DNA from: Mortierella sp. BCC40632
Lineage: Eukaryota > Mortierellomycota > Mortierellomycetes > Mortierellales > Mortierellaceae
Assembly: GCA_011634665.1 (NCBI GenBank)
Contig: WAEK01000009.1
Span: forward strand, 1 to 64,000
Reading direction: 5' to 3'
Length of the DNA stretch: 64,000 nt
How positions within the stretch are numbered: the stretch's first letter is position 1; each line of letters starts with the position of its first letter. Of this stretch, positions 1 through 10,458 are shown piece by piece. Both the position numbers and the translations under genes were made by a program. The notes under the pieces were generated by a model, which was given only the letters and a program-made list of their open reading frames with translations, had not been told where the DNA came from and did not search any database.

Positions 1-2730
1 CGACACGGGTTCGTAGACCTAGTCATCCCGCCACGGTGCTCCTGTATTGTTTGTGCGGAAAAAAGAAGGCGACTTGAGAATGTGCATTGACTACAGAGCA
101 TTGAACAAACAAACAATCAGGAATACTTATCCGTTACCAAGAATTGATGAGTTGCTTGATCGACTGAACGGCGCATAAGTGTTTAGCAAAATGATTTTAC
201 GAACAGGTTATCACCAAGTTCGAATTCACGAAAACGACGTACACAAGACCGCTTTTCGCACAAGATACGGCCTATATGAGTTCCTTGTGCTGCCATTCGG
301 ATTGACCAATGCTCCTGCCACCTTCATGACATTAATGAACGAAGTTTTTCCGAACCGAACTGGATGGTTGTGTGATCATATACCTCGACGATCTATTGAT
401 ATTCAGCAAGAACATGGAACAACATTTAGTTCATTTGGAAATTATCTTGCGCAAATTACGAGAACATCGACTGTATGCCAAGCTGTCCAAGTGCGAATTT
501 GCCAAGAGCGAAGTTGGCTTCCTAGGACACATCGTGTCCAGCAAGGGCGTATCGGTCGACCCCTCCAAAGTCCAGGCAACAGCCGAGTGGCCAGCCTTGC
601 GCTGTGTCCTAGATATCCAATCGTTTCTAGGACTTGTCAACTACTACCGACGCTTCATTCACAAGCTCGCCAAGATTGCCGCTCCCCTCACTGAACTACT
701 GAAAAAGATGTGACCTTCCGATGGTTGAAAGAACAAAAAACGTGCGTTCAAAAATTGAAAAAAAGGCAATTATGAACGCCCCAGTCCTGGCTGTCTTCAA
801 TCCCGAACTCCCTGTTGAAGTCCATGTCGACTCCTCGAAATATGCTATTGGTGCAGCGTTAATGCAGAACGGTCGACCAGTCGCGTTCGAATCAAGGAAA
901 CTGTCCGCTGCAGAGATTAATTACCCAATCCATGAAAAAGAACAACTTGCCGCCGTCCATGCACTCCAAAAATGGCGAGTATATCTGCATTCGACAGCCG
1001 AGCCCTTTATTGTTTTCACCGATCATGAATCACTAAAATATCTGGATACAAAGAACACGCTCAGTCCTCGCCAAATTCGCTGGATGGAAAAACTAGCAGA
1101 GTATAATTTTGTGATACGATACAAAAAAGGACCACTCAATGTTGTACCTGATGCTCTTTCAAGAAGGCCGGACTACCAAGATGCAGCCAGTATGGAGTCA
1201 AAACCAGTAATCGGATCCACAATCTTGGAAGCTTGCAGAGAGGCCTACGAGGAGGATGAAGATTTTTGGCGATTGGTTGAAACGAGTTAGAGCAGTTCAA
1301 GGAAAGAATAACCCGTACGAGTTCACGCTCCATGACAACCTCCTCTACCTTAAGAAAGACATGCGATTATGTGTACCCAACCTACCAGAGGAAAAGTCTA
1401 CGATCATGAAGGAAATCCATGACTCGTCGTTAGCAGGACACCTTGGTGTTGACAAGACATACGTCCGGCTATCTGAAGGATACTATTGGCCGGGCATGTG
1501 GCAATCCGTCAAAAATTATGTTAGCTCGTGCCACGAGTGTCGACTTAACAAGCACAGAACGACAAAAGAACTGGGGCTATTGCAGCCATTACCCATTCCA
1601 GAGAAAACCTTGGACGCACATTGCAATGGACCTGGTGACACATCTACCTAAAACGAAAGCAGGACATGATGCAATAGTAGTATTTTGTGGACAGGTTTAG
1701 TAAAAAGCCGCTGTGTTTGTCGCCACAAAACCAGTTGCACCGCCAAGGATGTTGCCAACATATTTTTTCCAGCAAGTGTTCCGACATTATGGAGTTCCCA
1801 AGTCAATCGTGTCGGACCGAGACACCAGATTCACCAGTACATTCTGGAAGAGCCTTTTCGAGCATCTTGGAACGAGTTCAGACATGTCAACCGCTAGACA
1901 TCAACAATCAAACGGACAAGCAGAGCGAATCATCCAGTCCTTGGAACAGTATCTGCGCTTATACACGAATGAGGCTCACGATGATTGGGACGAATTCTCA
2001 TCCAGCCGAGTCTGCGCATAATTCCTGCCAAGTCATCCGCTACAGGACTTAGCCCATTCGAAGTGATGTATGGACACGTACCGTTAACACCAGCGACACT
2101 CTTGACGGAAAAAGCTCATGTGGTCAAACAACCTAATGTGAAAGAAGAGATGGAGAAACACCAAGCGAGATTCCCGAATTGTTTATGACGCTATCCAAGA
2201 CAGTCAAAAAGTACTCTGACCAGTACGATGCCCACAGACGCGAGGCCATATTTGAAATAGACGATCTTGTCTATATCGACGCAACCGATATCAAAACCGC
2301 CACGGAAAATGCGACAAAGAAGGTCAACAAACTGAGGAGACCATTCCTAGGACCTTACAAAATTATTGCTCAACCAAGTCCCTTGAACTACAAGTTGCAG
2401 TTACCTCCTAGAAGTCGACTGCATCCTGTGTTCCACGTCTCCAAGCTCAGGGCTACTACTCGTAGGAGTGACGAGTTTGCGGATAATGAAGAGCTGAGGC
2501 CTGACAAGGAACCTCTCATTGACGATAGCGATGAGTACTATGAACAGCCCTATGAGGTGGAGCGAATCGTCAAGCACAAGAAGACAAAGGAAGGTCTAAT
2601 TAAATTCCTAGTCAAATGGGTTGGTTTCCCGGTAAAAGATAGCACTTGGCAGACGCTCGAAGACCTCGAGAACGCACAGGATGTTATTCAAGATTACCGA
2701 GATACTCTCAAGGAGAAGGACCTCTTTTAA
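1..2730 (+). pseudogene. Broken gypsy pol (RT-RNase H-integrase-chromodomain)
   Basis: The pol reading is split over several frames. A TAA stop at 178-180 falls just before the RT motif that normally reads F-S-K-x-D-L. In that motif the first catalytic Asp is replaced by Ile (S-K-M-I-L-R). A frame change near 360-372 separates the N-terminal RT from the part holding Y-L-D-D. A stop at about 711-713 separates RT from RNase H. More frame changes occur near 1250, 1620-1720, 1990-2040 and 2180. The last segment (2179-2730), with the integrase C-terminus and chromodomain, is continuous and ends in TAA just before the polypurine tract. The element is non-autonomous and old. Confidence 0.9.
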
Positions 2731-2739
2731 GAGGGGGAG

Positions 2740-3006
2740 TGTCAAAGAGTATGCTACCTTGGTGCGTCTCTTTGAGAATGTCCTTGCTGGAATGTTTCGA
2801 TCTGTACGGACGGACACGAATTTTCCTTCCCCATTGCCGCGCTCCATGGAAAGGGTTCACCCCTTTTTCTACATATCTTCTCTAGTATTTATTTCCTCTC
2901 TTTCTTTCTCAATAAACGTCAGTTAGTAACTCACTTCTTGTCCCTAGCCTTTGTCCTAGTCCCTGTCCTTGTTCTTCTCCTTCCCTATTCCTCTTGCCTT
3001 GTTACA
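2740..3006 (+). repeat. 3' LTR of gypsy element A
   Basis: About 267 bp running from TGTCAAAG to GTTACA, with TGT...ACA termini, directly after the purine-rich tract that follows the pol stop. AATAAA occurs near 2910. The sequence immediately after its end is already coding sequence of another gypsy element, so this LTR is nested in element B. Confidence 0.75.
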
Positions 3007-3541
3007 GGTACGCCCGCGAGGCCCATGAATGTAGTTTCAATAGTCGCAATCAAGAACAGCCCCATTATGAACAAGGTGACAAGGTTTGGCTCTTACGTAC
3101 CAATATTCGTACCAAGAGGCCCTCACCCAAGTTGGACAACGTCCGGCTAGGACCATTCAAGATCCTTGAAGCGGTAGGCTCGCGATCATTCAGATTAGAG
3201 CTGCCACGAGAGATGTCGCGTCTCCATCCTGTGTTCCATGTCTCTTTGTTAGAGCCCCATGTGGGAGAATGATCTCACAAGACGGGAGAGCGCCCCCACC
3301 TCCGCCCGTGGAGATTGATGGCGAAACCGAATATGAGGTCGAGATCATCCTAGATTCAAGGCGTCGCTATGGCCGTTTGCAATATCTGGTCAAATGGTTG
3401 AGGCCATGATGAACAAACGTGGGAACCGATTGACCATGTACAGCATTGTCCCGATTTAATTCAAGACTTCCATGCAAGGTACCCCGGAAAGCCTCGCGGA
3501 CCCATTGTCGCGCCTGGAGGCCGCGCCTAAGATAGGGGGAA
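3007..3541 (+). pseudogene. Ty3/gypsy element B, 3' fragment (integrase C-term + chromodomain)
   Basis: Starting directly at the LTR end of element A, the reading continues as the integrase C-terminal region of a second gypsy element (Y-A-R-E-A-H, then G-D-K-V-W-L and L-H-P-V-F-H-V-S), to about 3272. A chromodomain-like segment ([12 protein letters not shown], then T-W-E-P) follows at about 3320-3430, split by a one-base frame change near 3405. The reading stops at about 3530, just before an LTR. The protein differs from that of element A, so this is another family into which A inserted. Confidence 0.85.
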
Positions 3542-3877
3542 TGTCACGTACCTAGGCGAATGAACCTGTCTATAGGATCTCTTATCCTAAAGGAATGAGG
3601 AATGAGGAAAAGAATAGATTGAGACGGAGCTCTGATGAGCTCCGTCCCAAAAATACTGAGTGCGCGCTCCGCGCCACTCAGCAGTCACCTCTTGTCCCTC
3701 CTCCGACGCGCCGCCTAGAATCCTACACACCGACTGGCCTGGGTCCCCAGTTCTCTGGGCTCCTGCCCCTAGATAGAAACACATAAATAGCCCTTAGATA
3801 GACATAGCATCGAACTTCAGTCTGCAATACATATTATCCTTGCCCTATAGAAAAATCTGCCTTGTCTGTCCTTGACA
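3542..3877 (+). repeat. 3' LTR of gypsy element B
   Basis: About 336 bp with perfect 5-bp inverted termini (TGTCA...TGACA), preceded by the purine run 'gatagggggaa'. A TATA-like 'cataaatag' lies at about 3781. The left boundary is firm. The right boundary rests on the terminal inverted repeat alone, because no second LTR is present to compare. Confidence 0.65.
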
Positions 3878-4295
3878 GTGAGTTAGATTCGCTCAAAGTT
3901 GAGTCCTGGAAGTCCTGGGAGGACTTTTCAGAGCAAAACATATGGTGACCAAAAATTTGAAATTCTCAAAGTGAACGCATGGTGAGGATAGAAGAGCACG
4001 TGCCTAATCAACATATGGTGATTTGTAAGAGGCCAGTAAGGCGCTATGTGGAGTGAGTGCAAAAAAAGATATGCTGGAGAGGATCCTGACTCTGCTATTT
4101 CTTTCTGGGATAGGCAGGAGTGATTCCACACCTGCCTGGCACTCTCGGCGCCAGTCTAGAGTACTTCAGGAACCTCACAGATCTATCTGGGGATACCTTT
4201 CATGCTCCTAAACGCGTTCAAAGTTCCCTTGGTCCTCTCTGAGCTAACCTCTATTCTCAGAACGGTGCCCTCGGTTGGTTGACCCTAGTCAGGAT
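3878..4295. other. Intergenic, no gene seen
   Basis: There is no supported coding sequence. Short ORFs on both strands lack family features. An 11-bp sequence (GTTGACCCTAG, 4278-4288) recurs in inverted orientation at 4597-4607, on the far side of the next element. Confidence 0.6.
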
Positions 4296-4594
4296 TAGTG
4301 TTCTTCAACTCAACTTACCAACTCACGGACTCAACTCAACTCATGAGTTGAGTTGAGTTGAGTTCAAACTTTCTCCCAACTCGTGTAATATGAGTTGAGT
4401 TGAGTCGAAGCTTTTTTGGACTCATGAACTCATGAGTTGAGTTGAGTTGAGTTGAGTTGAGTTGGAGTGAGTTGACTCGCTTACAGGGCGTAGATGCCCT
4501 GAGTTGAGATGAGTTCAACTTTTCAACTCATGTGTTGAGTTGAGTTGAGTTGAGCTCAAACTTTTTGACTCATGAGTTGAGTTGATAAACACTA
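4296..4594. mobile_element. hAT-like MITE rich in GAGTT pentanucleotides, copy 1
   Basis: The termini are TAGTGTT...AACACTA, which fits the hAT terminal pattern. The interior is made of (ACTCA)n and (GAGTT)n arrays in opposing orientation, so most of the 299 bp can fold on itself. The left 20 bp closely match the copy at 6879. No 8-bp direct target duplication is visible. Instead the element sits between inverted 11-mers (GTTGACCCTAG at 4278 and CTAGGGTCAAC at 4597). Confidence 0.7.
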
Positions 4595-4596
4595 AT

Positions 4597-4930
4597 CTAG
4601 GGTCAACTTTTAAGGCTCCATCCCGGATGGGGTCCCTTCTTTTATAGAAGGTATTCTTGTATCTCCTAGGTCTATTGTTGGAGCCCTTGGACAGTGCTCA
4701 CCAGTGTTTCTCAACGAGACGGATTTCGTTCGATAACTCGTTTCGTTTCGTTAACGTTTCGTTTCGATAAAGGCCATTTACAGGGAATTAGTACGGGCTT
4801 AACGAAACGAGTTCGAGGCTTAACGAGACGAGATCTTGACTTTTTCTGTTCGATAAGAAACACTGGTGCTCACCCTAACTCAGGATGATATCTTGCACTA
4901 TATAAGGACCCCACCCCCGTCTAAATAAAG
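4597..4930 (+). repeat. LTR-like dispersed repeat, interrupted by a MITE
   Basis: Segments 4597-4701 and 4866-4890 match 8633-8766 in reverse orientation. The shared sequence includes 'ggtctattgttggagccc' and 'ccctaactcaggatga'. A TATA-like 'ctatataagg' at 4898-4907 and an AATAAAG at 4924-4930 suggest a retroelement promoter and poly(A) region, perhaps an LTR. Full boundaries were not found. Confidence 0.55.
4702..4865. mobile_element. 164-bp hAT-type MITE with 8-bp target duplication
   Basis: The ends are CAGTGTTTCT and AGAAACACTG, a perfect 10-bp terminal inverted repeat. The element is flanked on both sides by the direct repeat GTGCTCAC (4694-4701 and 4866-4873), the 8-bp duplication typical of hAT insertion. 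The interior carries CGTTTCGTTTCG-like runs and their complement. The related repeat copy at 8633-8766 lacks the element and has a single GTGAGCTC at the same place, which serves as an empty site. Confidence 0.88.
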
Positions 4931-5665
4931 GGTAGCTTCTTTCTTCACTATACATTTGTACCTCGCTTTAAGCGTGCTTCTGCAGGTACCGGCAAGTCTC
5001 AGAACCTCGACAGGACCAATGCTTCACCACTTAACTCTCTTATACTAAAAGTCCACAATTGGTATTGTCCTGAACAGAACCTATTTTATTTCTCCTCGAT
5101 TCATCACCAGCGTGACGGCAGGAGATCAGTTGTTAGTGATCTCTGTAATGACTGCACAGTGGATCGTAAGAGGCTAGGTTATTGGGGTGAAAGCATTCAA
5201 GATAGGCTCCCAGACGATGGTCTTTGACCATTGCTTGGTTAACTGTCCCCCGGCCATGATGCAAGGACTTACTTAACGGACCCATCTCAGTTTGAGTCGC
5301 ACCGGATCGTGTCCTCAAACTCTGTTTATTGATAGTTTACACCTTTTCCATTATTCCCTATTAGTTTGAAAGACGAGGTATAACCTTGATCCTTACCTTT
5401 TGTGTCCGTCAATATCCAAAGGTCTTTCCCTTGTTCTAAATTAGTAAGTTACTCCTTCCTACTTGCAGCATGAGACTCTATCATAGCAGGGAGCAGATAT
5501 TGACTAGAAGTATCGTTACTTAGACACTATTTTGCACTGGCCTTGGTTACTAATACGTGGGGATTCTTTGTCGACCTTTTCCGCATGATGTATTGGTGAT
5601 TCTCAGCAATGAAAGAAGTTTTATTTTTTTTGCTTGCTATTGTACCTCTGTATGACCTAAATGGT
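4931..5665. other. Intergenic, no gene seen
   Basis: Probably the continuation of the retroelement-like repeat on the left, then unique AT-rich sequence. No ORF with recognisable features was found on either strand. Confidence 0.5.
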
Positions 5666-6271
5666 TCATTGGCCATTCTCCTCGTTTTCACTTGCATTTT
5701 TTTTGAATATGTTTGCGATGCTGGTTTGATGTAGCCCATCTACAGCTGGAGTAGGGCCTCTTGCTCGACCTCGTCCTTGTCGGGACGGCCCAGCTCTCGT
5801 TATCGGCTTTGATCCTTGGCTCTCAAACATATCGACCCGCAAATTATTCAGCTCTCGAAGAATTCTCTGGGTGTCTGCATACACTCTTTCGAGCATATCA
5901 CCCTGTTCGTTTTTGGGGCTGTCTCGTTTTCGCTTTTTTCCGTGTGGGATGATTTGGATTGTCTCACTGTCATAGTTGGTGTATGTCTCCTTGCAGTCTT
6001 CAACTACTTGAGCAAACTCGTCGCACTCCAAGAAATGCTTTACCAACGAACTTTCCGGATGGTATCTGTTGCCACAGAGACAATGAAACATGTCTCTATC
6101 ATCATCTAGCTTTCGGAAAAACCTGACATGATATCCATCCTTCGTTCTTTCTCCTTCTTCGCGGTGGTGGTCCCTGACATGTTGCTTTTCCTCCTCGTTT
6201 AGTGCGTCGCTTTTTAGCTCTATTTTTTTGGAGCATTTATGGAGAGTGCAAGGCCCAACCCTCTTTTCCAT
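5666..6271 (-). CDS. Hypothetical 201-aa Cys/His zinc-finger-like protein
   Basis: An uninterrupted 201-codon ORF in a repeat-rich stretch where long clean ORFs are rare. Residues 64-83 hold a C-x-C...H...H-x3-C cluster (C64, C66, H71, H79, C83), which looks like a C2HC-type finger. C8 and C13 could add another site. A basic stretch (G-K-K-R-K-R, about 110-117) could be a nuclear signal, and the tail is Arg/Gly/Pro-rich. Sequence like this is common in domesticated or transposon-derived DNA-binding proteins, but I do not recognise the family. The ATG at 6271 is the first in frame. No intron is needed. Confidence 0.5.
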   Translation of the reverse strand: MEKRVGPCTLHKCSKKIELKSDALNEEEKQHVRDHHREEGERTKDGYHVRFFRKLDDDRDMFHCLCGNRYHPESSLVKHFLECDEFAQVVEDCKETYTNYDSETIQIIPHGKKRKRDSPKNEQGDMLERVYADTQRILRELNNLRVDMFESQGSKPITRAGPSRQGRGRARGPTPAVDGLHQTSIANIFKKNASENEENGQ

Positions 6272-6878
6272 TTCGGAAGCCTACACAAGGAAAGTGTAGA
6301 TGAGTAGATTGTATTAGCTTCAATGAAGTTGCCTTTGGTGGCGTGTGGTAAAATTCTGCGGAATCTGGAGTCTGAGCATGAACATCTTCGGTTAACATTT
6401 AATTAGGGAATGGAACTGAAATGACCAAGAATTGATTGAGTCGTCTTCGAGCAGCTCATTACCGGAATGGTCAATACTTGTGCAAATGAAGTTGACGCTA
6501 AGATGGGAGGACGGAGATGACAAGAGAGAAGGCGGTTGGAGATTTTATTCTCTCAAACCTCTAGTGACGTGCCACGTGAAGTCATATCACTGTAGTAGTA
6601 TAAATACCTCTCCCTCTCTCTCTAATAAACGACAGCTCTTTCTACGACTCTTGCTGTTGCAGGTCCTCTCAAACATCTCTAATCTGATTACTCAGAAACC
6701 TACTAAAGAACCATAGACAAGGCTCACCTCTCCCTTGCCCTGGACTCATGTACGCTGGCATCATTTCTTGAGAAAAGACCAGCTTATCTCATTCTGTAGA
6801 TTATGTTCTTGCTCCTCAGCAAAAGAGGGCCATGCATCGCATGCCATCATAGCCTTGCAAAAGCACAAAAGGTCGAGA
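6272..6878. other. Intergenic with possible solo-LTR-like piece
   Basis: No gene seen. 'agtataaatacc' near 6598 followed by 'ctctctctaataaacgac' near 6620 resembles the promoter and poly(A) core of a fungal LTR, but no paired ends were found. Confidence 0.45.
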
Positions 6879-7067
6879 TAGTGTTCTTCAACTCAACTCA
6901 CCAACTCACGGACTCAACTCAACTCAACTCATGAGTTGAGTTGAGTTGAGTTCAAACTTTTCGACTCATGAGTTGAGTTGAGTTCAGATTTTTTCCAACT
7001 CATGTATGCATGAGTTGAGTTGAGTCGAGCCTCCAACTCAACTCAACTCGACTCATGGGAAACACTA
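6879..7067. mobile_element. hAT-like MITE rich in GAGTT pentanucleotides, copy 2, with TSD
   Basis: A 189-bp element from TAGTGTTC to AACACTA, exactly flanked by the 8-bp direct repeat GGTCGAGA (6871-6878 and 7068-7075). The interior consists of ACTCA/GAGTT pentanucleotide arrays in inverted arrangement, as in copy 1 at 4296. Terminal sequence and 8-bp duplication together point to hAT mobilisation. There is no coding capacity. Confidence 0.88.
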
Positions 7068-7075
7068 GGTCGAGA

Positions 7076-7204
7076 GGATCTGTCTATATGAGGAAACTCC
7101 AGTCCATGTGCGCCAGAAATCTTCCCACGAGCAGTCTTCTGGCTGAGCACAGAATGCACTGTATTCTGCGACAGGGTCATGGTACACCATGTGAGGTATG
7201 CCCC

Positions 7205-7244
<40 letters not shown>

Positions 7245-9420
7245 CACTCCTTTCCCTTCCTTGACCGCACTCCACCTTTCTTTCTTTCTTCCATCCTCCA
7301 GCTCTAAACTCCTCCTCAATCCTCTTTCTTATCCTCTCCTACTTCCCTCCCTCCTCCTCTCAACAACCTACCTCATTCCCACAGCCGTCCCTCGCCATCC
7401 TCATTCACCTTAATTATTATTACATTCCAGCATTGCTCGCCATCAATCGTTTCAGCAAAGGCCCCTGATTTTTTCCTCTTTCCCGTAGTCGCCAGCAACC
7501 ATGCCCGTAAGAACCTACTGTACACGATGTTTGTCTCTCTGTGTTTCCTTTCGTCTCTACTCTTTTTTTATCCTCATGCGTTCACTGTCTTGAGCCAAGC
7601 TTCTTTTCTTTTTGTTTTTCTTTTATTCAAGAAATAGAAAAAGCACCAGCTATTCTCCCTGTGCATTGATAACAGAAATAAGGCAAGTGCATATGAGAGA
7701 GAGGCATCTGGGAGACCCAAGAGGTGTGTGGTCTCCATTTCATTATCAACTGAACCATTTTGAGCGTAGTTCATTTCAACGTCTTCCTTGCGTGTGCTCA
7801 CCACTGACCTCGATAAGTTTGCTTTCTATACTTCTATTTTTTTGCAGGAAGCGCATGCATATGGCTCCTCAAAGGTACAGTCGTGGGAAGGTATGTTCTT
7901 TTTGTTTTTTTTTTTTTTTTTTTTTTTTTTAGAGATGATGTATGTAGCTGTTGCAGCTATAAGGGAAAAGGTGGTAAGAGCAATTGAGTGGAGTTGTTGC
8001 AACAGAGAGACTGGGAGCAGCTCCATGAAAGAGGTTGTAGCTGCAGTGGGTTTGATGGCATCGGCGTAGAGAGCATAGGAACTTTGATACTGCTGACTTT
8101 CAGTCATCAACATAAAAATGGTCAATTCCCACACTCTTTCCCTCTCTCTCACACACGAACACATTCATTCAATCTCTCTCTTCATCTCTCTCTTCAATTC
8201 AAAGCTGCCTTTCACATGAATACAATGTCTTCCTCCTGTGAACCATTGAAGTAGCTATTGTTGTTTGAAAAGAAACATAAAAGCCTAATGTTGATAGTAT
8301 TATGGATTACGGAGACTACCCTATTACCACTTCAATAAAGTGTGCCATCCCTACCTAAAATGAGAACCAACCTACTGGAGCTCCTTCTGAGCCAAGGATT
8401 AGAGAACATTGGTCTCCATACACTACTTCAAAAAGCGAAAGGAATAGGAAACAATAAAAAAAAAAAAAAAAAAAAAAGACTCCACCTTAATCATTCGAGT
8501 ATCCATTCACAAGCTCACTGATCTGCAAACCAACTCATACTCGGGAGTATCTCTGTGAAGAATCTACATTCCTGTGTACGACAGATTCAGCAGTAACTAA
8601 TGGCTCCATGGTCTTCTTCAAGATAGAGCCCAACCTTGCAAGAGGTCATCCTGAGTTAGGGTGAGCTCTGTCCTAGGGCTCCAACAATAGACCTAGGAGA
8701 TATAGGAATACCTCCTATAAATGGAGGGACGTCATCCTAGATAGACCCTTAGAAGTTGACCCCAGAACTATTAAACTACTTCCACCCTAGAACACCCTTT
8801 GAACCTGTTGCAAACCTGGATAGAGTGGGGGTAAAAGTGATATTACATCCCTATCATACAGACACCTTTCTCTCCTTTTCTTTCTTTCCCACGCAACACT
8901 TTCTTTTTCTCTCACGTCTTCCCACACACATTGCACATTTACAGAGATATTAACAACTGGAGTATGAAGCAACACTATTTGCCCTGTGTCTTTGCAATAA
9001 TTGCCCCAGTTTGACTATGAGATGACTCAAACATCTCGAGTAAACCAACTAAATGTGAGGTCAAATTACCTTCACACCCACACACACAGAGAGAGACTTC
9101 AAGAAAGAGTGAAAAAGAGAAAAAGAGATTAAACAACACACTATTAAGCCTAATCTCTCCTATTGTACTTATACTTTCTGTGTCCACTACTTCACTTTTG
9201 TCTCCACCGCCTTCTCCCCTTCATCGCTTCATGCTACTCAAAACAGAGGAGCATATTCAGAGCGATATGAGACAGAGTATGCCCTTTCACACTGTCCTTG
9301 CCTTCTGTTCTCCTCTCTACCATCCTATCTCCCTCTCTCTTTCCTCACCTCAAAGATATGTCCCTTTTTTTTTTTTTTTTTATCCTTGGTTCAATCAGCT
9401 AAGGTTTAATCTGCGAAGGA
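7076..9420. other. Gene-poor region with homopolymer tracts
   Basis: There is no supported gene. It holds a T tract of about 34 bases near 7207-7240, a T tract near 7907-7930 and an A tract near 8456-8477. A short possible 5' exon (ATGCCC then GTAAGA at 7501), with a plausible partner at about 7849-7891 (TTTGCAG upstream, GTATGT downstream), would give only about 16 codons and has no clear continuation. It may be the stub of a lost gene. Confidence 0.45.
8633..8766 (-). repeat. Inverted copy of the 4.6-4.9 kb repeat (MITE-free)
   Basis: It matches the reverse complement of 4597-4701 plus 4866-4890 with few differences. At the position where the other copy holds the 164-bp MITE it is uninterrupted (single GTGAGCTC at 8661-8668). 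It acts as an empty site for the MITE at 4702-4865. Confidence 0.75.
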
Positions 9421-10052
9421 TGCCTCGAGGAAAATCACTCCAGCCAGGAGTACTTGCGATCCCCCCGCTGCAATGTCCAACCTGTCCTTCTAGATCCAAC
9501 AGAAATAGAAATAATATTGCAACTTTTCGAAGTGGTCGATGTCAGTATTGTCCCCCTTTTCTCGGACTTGGAGTCCCCTCCTCCTCATGACCCCAGATCA
9601 GCAGACAATGACATCCAGCAATCAAGGCTTGAAAGACTTTGCTCCATCACTATTTCTACCCGTGATGAAGAAGGAGTGATAATAAGCTCATTCAACCCAT
9701 ATGTTTTTCAAATAAAAGAGCTTTCCAGTTGGTTGGAACCATTTGAGTACAAAGATATCCCCTTTGTAAACCATGAGGACCTGGTCGGTTTTGAAATACC
9801 TGAAGACGCTTCAGTATATCAATGTCATTGCTTCTCATGAACGACATGTATCCATTGCCTTTCCGACACATCTCTATACTCTTGCAAAAAGATAAAATGC
9901 TGTAGGGAGTTTCGAATGAGAGTATTACCTTGAAGTAGACTCCCAACTTGGCCAGGATGCTCTACGCGAAGACTTTGAATATGACCAAGAATATGAGGAA
10001 GAACATCAGGTCATTCTCCGCGACAATTCTTACAACAATGAAGAGAAATATT
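9421..10052 (+). pseudogene. Decayed protein-coding gene, family unknown
   Basis: A reading from about 9454 to 9790 looks protein-like (L-L-D-P-T-E-I-E-I-I, then S-S-W-L-E-P-F-E). Near 9780-9790 the sensible reading shifts frame to S-V-L-K-Y-L-K-T-L-Q-Y and S-H-E-R-H-V-S-I-A-F-P. It then crosses an in-frame TAA (about 9892-9894) and TGA (9917-9919) into an acidic C-terminus (E-Y-Y-L-E-V-D-S, ending N-N-E-E-K-Y) with a final TAA at about 10052. Both internal stops could come from CAA or CGA by C-to-T change. An intron could remove some of the breaks, but none was convincing. Confidence 0.5.
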
Positions 10053-10337
10053 AAAAAAAAAAAAAAAAAAAAAAAAACAAGACAGACAGACAGACAGACA
10101 GAGATAAGATGGCGATAGTCTATAGTGCGCCAGCTCCGACTATTTATCCCCATTACACCCGGCTTTGTTGCCTTCCCTCTTCCACTTCCCTTCAGAAAGT
10201 TATAATGAGAATAAAAGGAATGCTACGATAGAGAGAGAGAGAAAGAAAGAAAGAAAGAAAGAGTGAGAAAGGTAGTGAAAGAAAGAGTGAGAAAGGTAGT
10301 GAAAGAAAGAGTGGGAGAAAGAAATAAGAGAGATACA

Positions 10338-10371
<34 letters not shown>

Positions 10372-10458
10372 AGAGAGAGAGAGAGAAAAGGAGAGAGACA
10401 TACCAGGTATTAATGAGCTACATAGGGCATCTCAAAGTCTTCATGAGTCTCATATTAG
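10053..10458. other. Microsatellite stretch
   Basis: It contains an A tract (10052-10077), (GACA)n, GAAAGA-type repeats, an A tract of about 30 bases (10338-10368) and (GA)n. No gene. Confidence 0.6.

Larger units (their letters stand above)
1..3006 (+). mobile_element. Ty3/gypsy retrotransposon A, 5'-truncated by window edge, decayed
   Basis: This is the 3' part of a chromodomain Ty3/gypsy LTR retrotransposon. In order it shows reverse transcriptase (Y-L-D-D at 381-392), RNase H (about 770-1160), an integrase HHCC finger (about 1440-1560), the integrase core with V-S-D-R-D and N-G-Q-A-E-R (about 1620-1960), an integrase C-terminal region (about 2190-2460) and a chromodomain (about 2560-2710). 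A purine tract at about 2730-2739 precedes a TGT...ACA LTR. The gag, protease and 5' LTR would lie left of the window. Several frame changes and stops show that it cannot encode a functional polyprotein. Confidence 0.93.

Noticed and set aside
4300..4590. Pentanucleotide GAGTT arrays as a telomere-like or CRISPR-like array
   Set aside because: Units are continuous without spacers, occur in both orientations, and lie inside elements with hAT-type ends. A MITE explains them better.
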